This document shows positions 47,523 through 52,652 of a stretch of 52,652 nucleotides of DNA, in pieces. The stretch lies in the NCBI GenBank assembly GCA_049999805.1, contig JBNGIO010005956.1:76614-129265 (forward strand), written 5' to 3'. The DNA is from Folioceros fuciformis. Taxonomy: Eukaryota > Anthocerotophyta > Anthocerotopsida > Anthocerotales. Both the position numbers and the translations under genes were made by a program. The notes beneath the pieces are model-generated. The model saw only the letters and a list, made by a program, of their open reading frames with translations. It searched no databases and had not been told where the DNA came from. Position 1 is the stretch's first letter. Each line of letters begins with the position of its first letter.

Positions 47523-48058
47523 TGTGAAAATCCTAGTTGTAGGATTGCATCTAGTTTAGTATGATTGAGACGCCATGCTCACAAAGATGTCTTGTGTTAA
47601 TCTACAGAAGGTGTATACAAAGTGTGTCTTAAATAGGGTCACTTGGTAATCTATAGAAGGTGTATACAAAGTGTGTCTTAAATAGGGTCACTAGGTAATC
47701 TACAGAAGGTGTATACAAAGTGTGTCTTACATAGGGTCACTAGGTAATCTACAGAAGGTGTATACAAAGTGTGTCTTACATAGGGTCACTAGGTAANNNN
47801 NNNNNNTACAGAAGGTGTATACAAAGTGTGTCTTACATAGGGTCACTAGGTAATCTACAGAAGGTGTATACAAAGTGTGTCTTAAATAGGGTCACTAGGT
47901 AATCTACAAAAGATGTATACAAAGTGTGTCTTAAATAGGGTCACTAGGTGTCTCTTCCGAAGAGGCACACCTGTTTGTAATTACTAGACACTATTAATTA
48001 CGGTCTACGATAACTAGTTGGTCAGCAAGGTTATGGGCAAATTATCCGCTTTGTAACA
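47523..48058 (-). repeat. 5' LTR of the outer Copia-type element (536 bases, expanded)
   Basis: It matches the 206-base LTR at 39604-39809 at both ends. The difference is a tandem array of a 49-base unit (47601-47948) that is absent from the other LTR, plus 10 N. The plus-strand ends are TGTG...AACA. Confidence 0.87.
47601..47948. repeat. 49-base minisatellite inside the LTR, about seven copies, with a 10-base gap
   Basis: The unit starts TCTACAGAAGGTGTATAC and ends CACTAGGTAA. Copies lie at 47601, 47650, 47699, 47748, then N (47797-47806), then 47807 (lacking two bases), 47854 and 47903 (partial). Array size is uncertain because of the gap. Confidence 0.93.
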
Positions 48059-48063
48059 AGGAG

Positions 48064-48370
48064 AATTGAGTCAACATTTGACAAAATGTCTCCAACAGCA
48101 CATTCTCCAACACCATCTCCAGTGGCTTCAAAATCATAGCCAGCTCCTTGGAATGCATAGTCGAAAAGCTTCCTATCAAGACCTAGGGACAAGTAGTCCA
48201 AGGCCTTGCATAGAGTCATTGCCACCATGTTGCTCACATCCCCCTTCCCACTGAGATGAGCTTGCAAACTGGTGAGAATGATGGCTATTAGCTCGTCTGT
48301 TTGCTCCTAGAGGTCGAAGTACCTCGACACATGGAACGCCTCCACTAGCATCTCCGTGAGAAGACCTCAC
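48064..48370 (-). other. Open frame of unknown origin beside the insertion site
   Basis: The minus strand reads TDELIAIILTSLQAHLSGKG, then MTLCKALDYLSLGLDRKLFD and ECAVGDILSNVDSILL up to the target-site duplication. An upstream stop and no recognised domain make this a remnant at best. It is interrupted by the Copia-type insertion. Confidence 0.3.
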
Positions 48371-48980
48371 TAGTCACCTTAGAGGTAGGGTCACTACCGC
48401 CTCCAGGAAAGCTTTGTAAAATCCTTTTCATTTATTTTTCTTAAAAGGATTTATTATTAATTTATAATTTATAATACTTTTATGGATAATTATCAAAAAA
48501 TACAGATTTATTAATTTTTAAAGTTTTTTTAAATCATTCAAAATATTTCCAAAAAAATTAGCTTCCTCAAAGAATGAGACTAGAAATGGTTGCTTTGTTT
48601 CAGAAAAACCTAAGGTGCATCATGACCTAGCCACTCAGGTTCATTCTGTAAGCTCTTTCAACCTAAATTGTATGCCTCTTATCCCATTCTAGAAAGTCTT
48701 CTAACCTAGATTACATGCCCCTTCTCCCACCTCCTCCTCCTCGTTTAGCTAGGTGTTGGATTAAGCGTATTTGTCTGTACATACCCCAAGAAGACTTTGA
48801 AAACAAGCTAATTCATTAATTGCTAAAATTTTACTTCTATAAAACTCAATTATCTAAGAAAAAGTACCTTGACTTCTATCTACATGAGGGGTTGATCTAC
48901 GATTAAATAAGCAAAGGTTCCTCACTCCGAATTTCTACTCAAACTAAAGATATCAACTTAGTTTTAATTAATAAGAATTT
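48371..48980. other. A/T-rich spacer, no gene recognised
   Basis: Long runs of A and T between 48420 and 48560. Nothing else is seen. Confidence 0.4.
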
Positions 48981-49430
48981 TCTATTATTAAAAAAAAAGA
49001 TGGAATGTCCCATATACTCTAAAGATTGGAAGAACAATCGAGCAAGGCCAAGGCCAAAAGCCTAAAAAAGGGTACTAGCCTCTTCGAACATCATTCTAAA
49101 AAAGCTCCCTACTGCTCCCAAAATGTCATGATGTGGAATAACAAAAGACCTACCTACCCTCATTGCCGAAGAAGCCACTTGACCTATGCTTGTTGCTATT
49201 CTAGAACCAGGTTGGCCAATGCTCTTTGCAAAGCAATGGATACGCATTGTCGAAAGAAGGCCACCATAGAGAAAAGAGGGAGAACCTCATTCCTATGACT
49301 TTGATAAACCTTGGCACACTCCTTAATGAACCTTAAAAAGTCCTTGCCCATAGCCCCATGAGACTCAAGAGCAAAGGGGATGAAAGTATGCCCGTTTTCA
49401 TTAGCAGTAGGTTTTGGAACCCACATTTAC
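48981..49430 (-). mobile_element. Retroelement 3' fragment (LINE-like ORF C-terminus), copy E
   Basis: Minus strand from 49426: TFIPFALESHGAMGKDFLRF, IKECAKVYQSHRNEV, FFRQCVSIALQRALANLVL, then stops. The shared tail with an A/T-rich end lies at about 48985-49020. It is nearly colinear with copy A (7696-8110), and both have the same 3' end. Confidence 0.65.
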
Positions 49431-49839
49431 CTAAACCCAAGCCATAAACATTTGTGCCTACACAATCTAAAATCCATATGCTTCCCTACAAAGTACCATA
49501 AGGAGTTAGATAGAATTGCTAACGCGGAAGCTAATGCATTGAATAATGATCTATTAGCAAATTGATTTGGTGGATACAAAGGTAGGCCTTAAGCAGCAGT
49601 TTACGAAGGGGTGTGCCCTTTGACTAACCTAAGTACAAACGGAGATCACTGCTGTTAATGCCAAGCTTTAAACATCTCCAAAACGGCTATCACCTAGAGT
49701 CGGTAGTCCTCACTCTTGTAGAGCTTGTAGTCTACAGGATCTCACAAAGTAGAACACTACTCCAGTGACCAGAAGAGAAGCATGCCAACTGCTTCGTATC
49801 ATCAACCTAAGTGACGGAATATTTGTGTAGTGAAAGATC
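49431..49839. other. Spacer, possibly 3' part of the Copia element that follows
   Basis: No gene is seen. If the Copia polyprotein at 49840 retains a 3' LTR it should lie here, but I cannot identify its ends. Confidence 0.35.
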
Positions 49840-52555
49840 CTACCAAATAAGTGATTTGTCTAGTGTCATGTATCTACTACAATCCACCAAACCAAGCCCT
49901 TCTCTGTGAAAATAGTGTTTGAACTTAGGCAAGGACTTGGTCAGGACATCTGCTGTGTTGTCGTCGGTAGGTATATATTGAACCTTGACGATACCTCTCT
50001 CAGCAGCATCCCTAATATCATGATGTTGGATTTCTATATGCTTGGTGCGTGCATGGAAGACGGGGTTAGCTACCAAAGCAATTGCTGACATGTTGTCATA
50101 ATGCAAGACTGTTGGCCCTTCTTGCTTCATACCCAAATCTTCACAAAGCTTCCTTTCCCACTCAGCCTCCTTAGTGGCTTCGGTGAGTGCCTTGTACTCA
50201 GACTTTGTGGAAGACAGGGAGATGGCTGCTTGTTTTCTACATGACCAATTAACTACAGAGAAGTTGGCCAGAAAACAATAAGCTGATATACTTTTTCGAG
50301 TGTCTGCATCGGAAGCCCAATCTGCATCTACATAACAAGTTAGTTGCATATGCTTCTTCCCGCTTGGCATATAGCAAAGGCGATAATTAGGTGTACCCTT
50401 AAGGTACCTCATAATGCACTTGATAGCAACCCAATGATCCTTTCCTGGGTTTTCAAAGAACTGGGCAACAACGTTGACTGTGTTGGATATATCGGGTCTT
50501 GTCTGATTACTCAAGAACATGAGGGTGCCAACTGCCATGCGATAAGGAATATTTTCCATATCCTTCTTGTCTTGCTTCAGATTGGGGACATGAGGCAGAT
50601 GAGAGCTTAACTGCAAACGCTCTTGGGGTGGTTGACGCCCTAGCATTCTCCATGTTGAAGCGTTTGAGCATACCGGCTACATATCTACCTTGGTGAAGAT
50701 AGATAGTACCTGTGGTATCCCTATGTACATGCATGCCAAGGATATACTTAACCTTTCCCAGGTCCTTCATCTCGAATTCCCTGCTGAGGTCAGCTTTTAT
50801 CTTGTTGACCAGTTCAATGTTATTGCCTGGAATGACTAAGTCATCCACGTAGAGTGCAACTAGAACAAGTGAGCTATCCTTGCGTAGCACATAAATATTA
50901 GTATCTGCTTCACTTTGAACAAAACCTATTTTCTTAAGATATGAATCCATTCTCTCATACCACAATCGTGGGCTTTGCTTAAGGCCATAAATTGAGCGAT
51001 TAAGTTTACAAACCTTTTGTGGACAAGCCTTATCTTCGTAATCCTCATGTTGATCCATGTAGATCTCTTCCTTAAGATGACCATAGAGAAAGGCTGTACA
51101 CACATCAAGCTGATAGATTTCCAAGTTTAGTTCAACACATAAAGCAAGGAGCATTCTAACTGATGCAGCCTTGATGACAGGTGAGTAGACCTTATCGCCT
51201 CAATAATCCACTCCCTCTTTTTTACTATATCCCTTAGCTACTAATCTCGCCTTGTAGCGAATTCGTGGCTCTACTTCCTGGAACTTAGTTTTAAGAACCC
51301 ATTTGCACTTGACAGTGGTCCTACCCTTAGGCAGACTAACCAAAGTCCAAGTGTTGTTTTTAATGAGTTGTACTCATCATCAATAGCTAGCTTCCATTTG
51401 GCTGCCTCAGGTCTCGAGTAAGCCTCTTGTAAGGTTAAAGGATCTCCCTCTGCAGCAGTATCACTTAAGGCATAGAGAGCATCCAAAGAATTAACATAGG
51501 TTAAGCTAGCTTGATTAAACTCAATATCAAATGGTTGTTCCTTCCAGAGATGCCTAGGCTGGCGCACATGAGTAGGATATCTACGCTCAGGAACAGCCGA
51601 GGGCCTAGGTGGGGATGGACGAGTGACAAGTGCTTGAGGAATATCATGGGGCACCACGAGCTCAAAAACAACAGGTTCAACATCAATTAGTTCCGTACGT
51701 GGGTCCTCAGATACTACCTCGTGGTCTATTTCCAGGTCCCCCTCTCGAGCAGGAACAGGTGACGCAGGAGCGGGCTGTACTTGGGGAGCAGAACCAGCAA
51801 CTGGCGGCACCAGAACTGCTTGAGGGATAGGAGCCACAGGAGAAGGAGGAACACCAACAATCGGAAAAGTAAAGGGCTGAACAAAGTGATCAATAGAAGT
51901 ATCACCAGAAGAGCGAGGGAGTGCTCAAGCCAAAGGAAGCATCATCTTGCACGTCAAGAGGAGGCTCAAATGACGTCGCAAGAGCAGGCACTATCTTAGC
52001 TTCATCAAAGGTGACAATGCGGGCATAGATAGGAATCCGAGAATCCAAGTCCACGAGCTTGTAGGCTTTGCGGTCATCGCCATAACCGACAAACACCAAC
52101 TTGCGAGCACAAGCATCAAGCTTGTCGCGAAGCTGTGATGGGACAAGAACATAGGCAGGGCAACCAAAAACAGGAAGATGTGAAATTAAAGGCTTGCTCT
52201 CATGCCAACACTCATAAGGAGTATGGCTAGAAACCGACTTGGTGAGGACTCTGTTCTTAATATACATTGCAGTAGACACAGCCTCAGGCCAAAAGGACTT
52301 GGGCAGCTGGGACTGTGCTAGCATGGCATGAGCCATGGACATCAAATCGCCATTGGCCTTCTCAGCAACGCTGTTCCGCTCAGAAGTGTAGGGCACTGTA
52401 AATTGACGCAAGACACCACGCTACTCGCAGAAGTCGCAAAACTAATGGTTGTTTAGTTCTCCTGCATTGTCGAAGCGAATACACCGAAGTTTACGGCCAG
52501 TCTATAACTCAGCCATAGTAACAAAGGGTGAGAACACATTAAATGAGTCACTCTT
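49840..52555 (-). pseudogene. Copia polyprotein: integrase, reverse transcriptase and RNase H, frameshifted, 5' part outside the window
   Basis: In minus-strand order: integrase core and C-terminal part (about 52555-51902; IRFDNAGEL with stops after it, then TVPYTSERNSVAEKANG, FWPEAVSTAMYIKNR, FGCPAYV), linker (51837-51271), RT (51154-50507; YQLDVCTAFLYGHL, SIYGLKQSPRLWYE, LYVDDLVIPG), and RNase H (50646-49840; CYVDADWASD, SSTKSEYKAL, KHIEIQHHDIRD, ADVLTKSLPK). Frame changes occur near 51350-51360 and 50600-50640. A TGA interrupts DY-stop-GDKVYSPVIK at about 51197-51199. The RT catalytic Asp pair is intact, but the polyprotein cannot be made whole. Gag and protease would lie beyond 52652. Confidence 0.92.
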
Positions 52556-52652
52556 AAGACTGTTAAGACTGAAAAGTCTGTAACCACGCCACTAGGGTTA
52601 CTCTTATTAGGGTTAGTTTATTATATATATTAAATATAATTAACCCTAGATA
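52556..52652. other. Possible LTR edge or second insertion at the window end
   Basis: Homology to integrase stops near 52555. The remaining bases have a TTAAGACTGTTAAGACTG duplication, then A/T-rich sequence with AACCCTA words. This could be the edge of another element inserted into the integrase, but it is cut by the window end. Confidence 0.3.

Larger units (their letters stand above)
39599..48063 (-). mobile_element. Copia-type LTR retrotransposon with nested insertions, bounded by AGGAG target-site duplications
   Basis: AGGAG at 39599-39603 and again at 48059-48063 flanks LTRs at 39604-39809 and 47523-48058. On the minus strand, the 5' LTR ends CACA and is followed at once by TGGTATAAAATCC, which starts like the initiator-Met-tRNA primer site. 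The 3' LTR is preceded by TAAGAGGGAG, a polypurine tract. This fixes the orientation. The internal coding region is reduced to gag-protease near the 3' LTR. Integrase and RT are missing. The long 5' part (41-47.5 kb) holds a second LTR with its own PBS and a transposase-like gene. Confidence 0.85.

Overview
This window looks like nuclear DNA from a seed-free vascular plant, most likely a fern. It has plant-only gene families (BKI1/MAKR, CDPK, ABA4, CRP1-type PPR), many short introns, long transposon-rich spacers and many minisatellites. It also has a PLS-class PPR protein whose DYW domain ends in Lys-Gly-Arg-Pro. That kind of DYW variant is known mainly from hornworts, lycophytes and ferns, the lineages with U-to-C organelle RNA editing. 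The species is inferred; no marker gene proves it. All splice sites were placed by eye using GT/AG rules, reading phase and family knowledge. In every multi-exon model given here the phases close exactly.

Layout. 1-3.2 kb: a decayed LINE (ORF1-like, APE endonuclease, start of RT), cut by the window edge. 4.2-5.8 kb: a BKI1/MAKR-type regulator (minus) with a 100-base gap. 7.7-8.3 kb: a fragment of a dispersed retroelement family seen five times in the window. 11.2-14.6 kb: an intact 12-exon subtilisin-like protease (minus). 16-19 kb: minisatellites and Ty3 and LINE-like fragments. 19.5-22.5 kb: the intronless PPR-DYW gene (minus). 23-25.8 kb: tandem repeats.

The gene-dense part is 26.8-39.6 kb. 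It holds a CDPK (plus, 8 exons), convergent with a secreted single-TM protein of a conserved plant family (minus, 11 exons), then a CRP1-like PPR protein (minus, 4 exons), an ABA4/DUF4281 protein (minus, 7 exons) and a small SPRY-like ORF (minus). CRP1-like and ABA4 are both expected to act in plastids.

39.6-48.1 kb is an approximately 8.46 kb Copia-type element on the minus strand. It has AGGAG target-site duplications, a recognisable PBS and PPT, and two LTRs of very different length. Its coding part is reduced to gag-protease, and its interior holds a second Copia LTR and a transposase-like gene of the DUF7869 type. 48.9-49.4 kb is another copy of the dispersed retroelement. 49.8-52.6 kb is a frameshifted Copia polyprotein running off the window.

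Four runs of N are present. All three 10-N runs are flanked by direct copies of the same sequence, which suggests unmerged contig ends.
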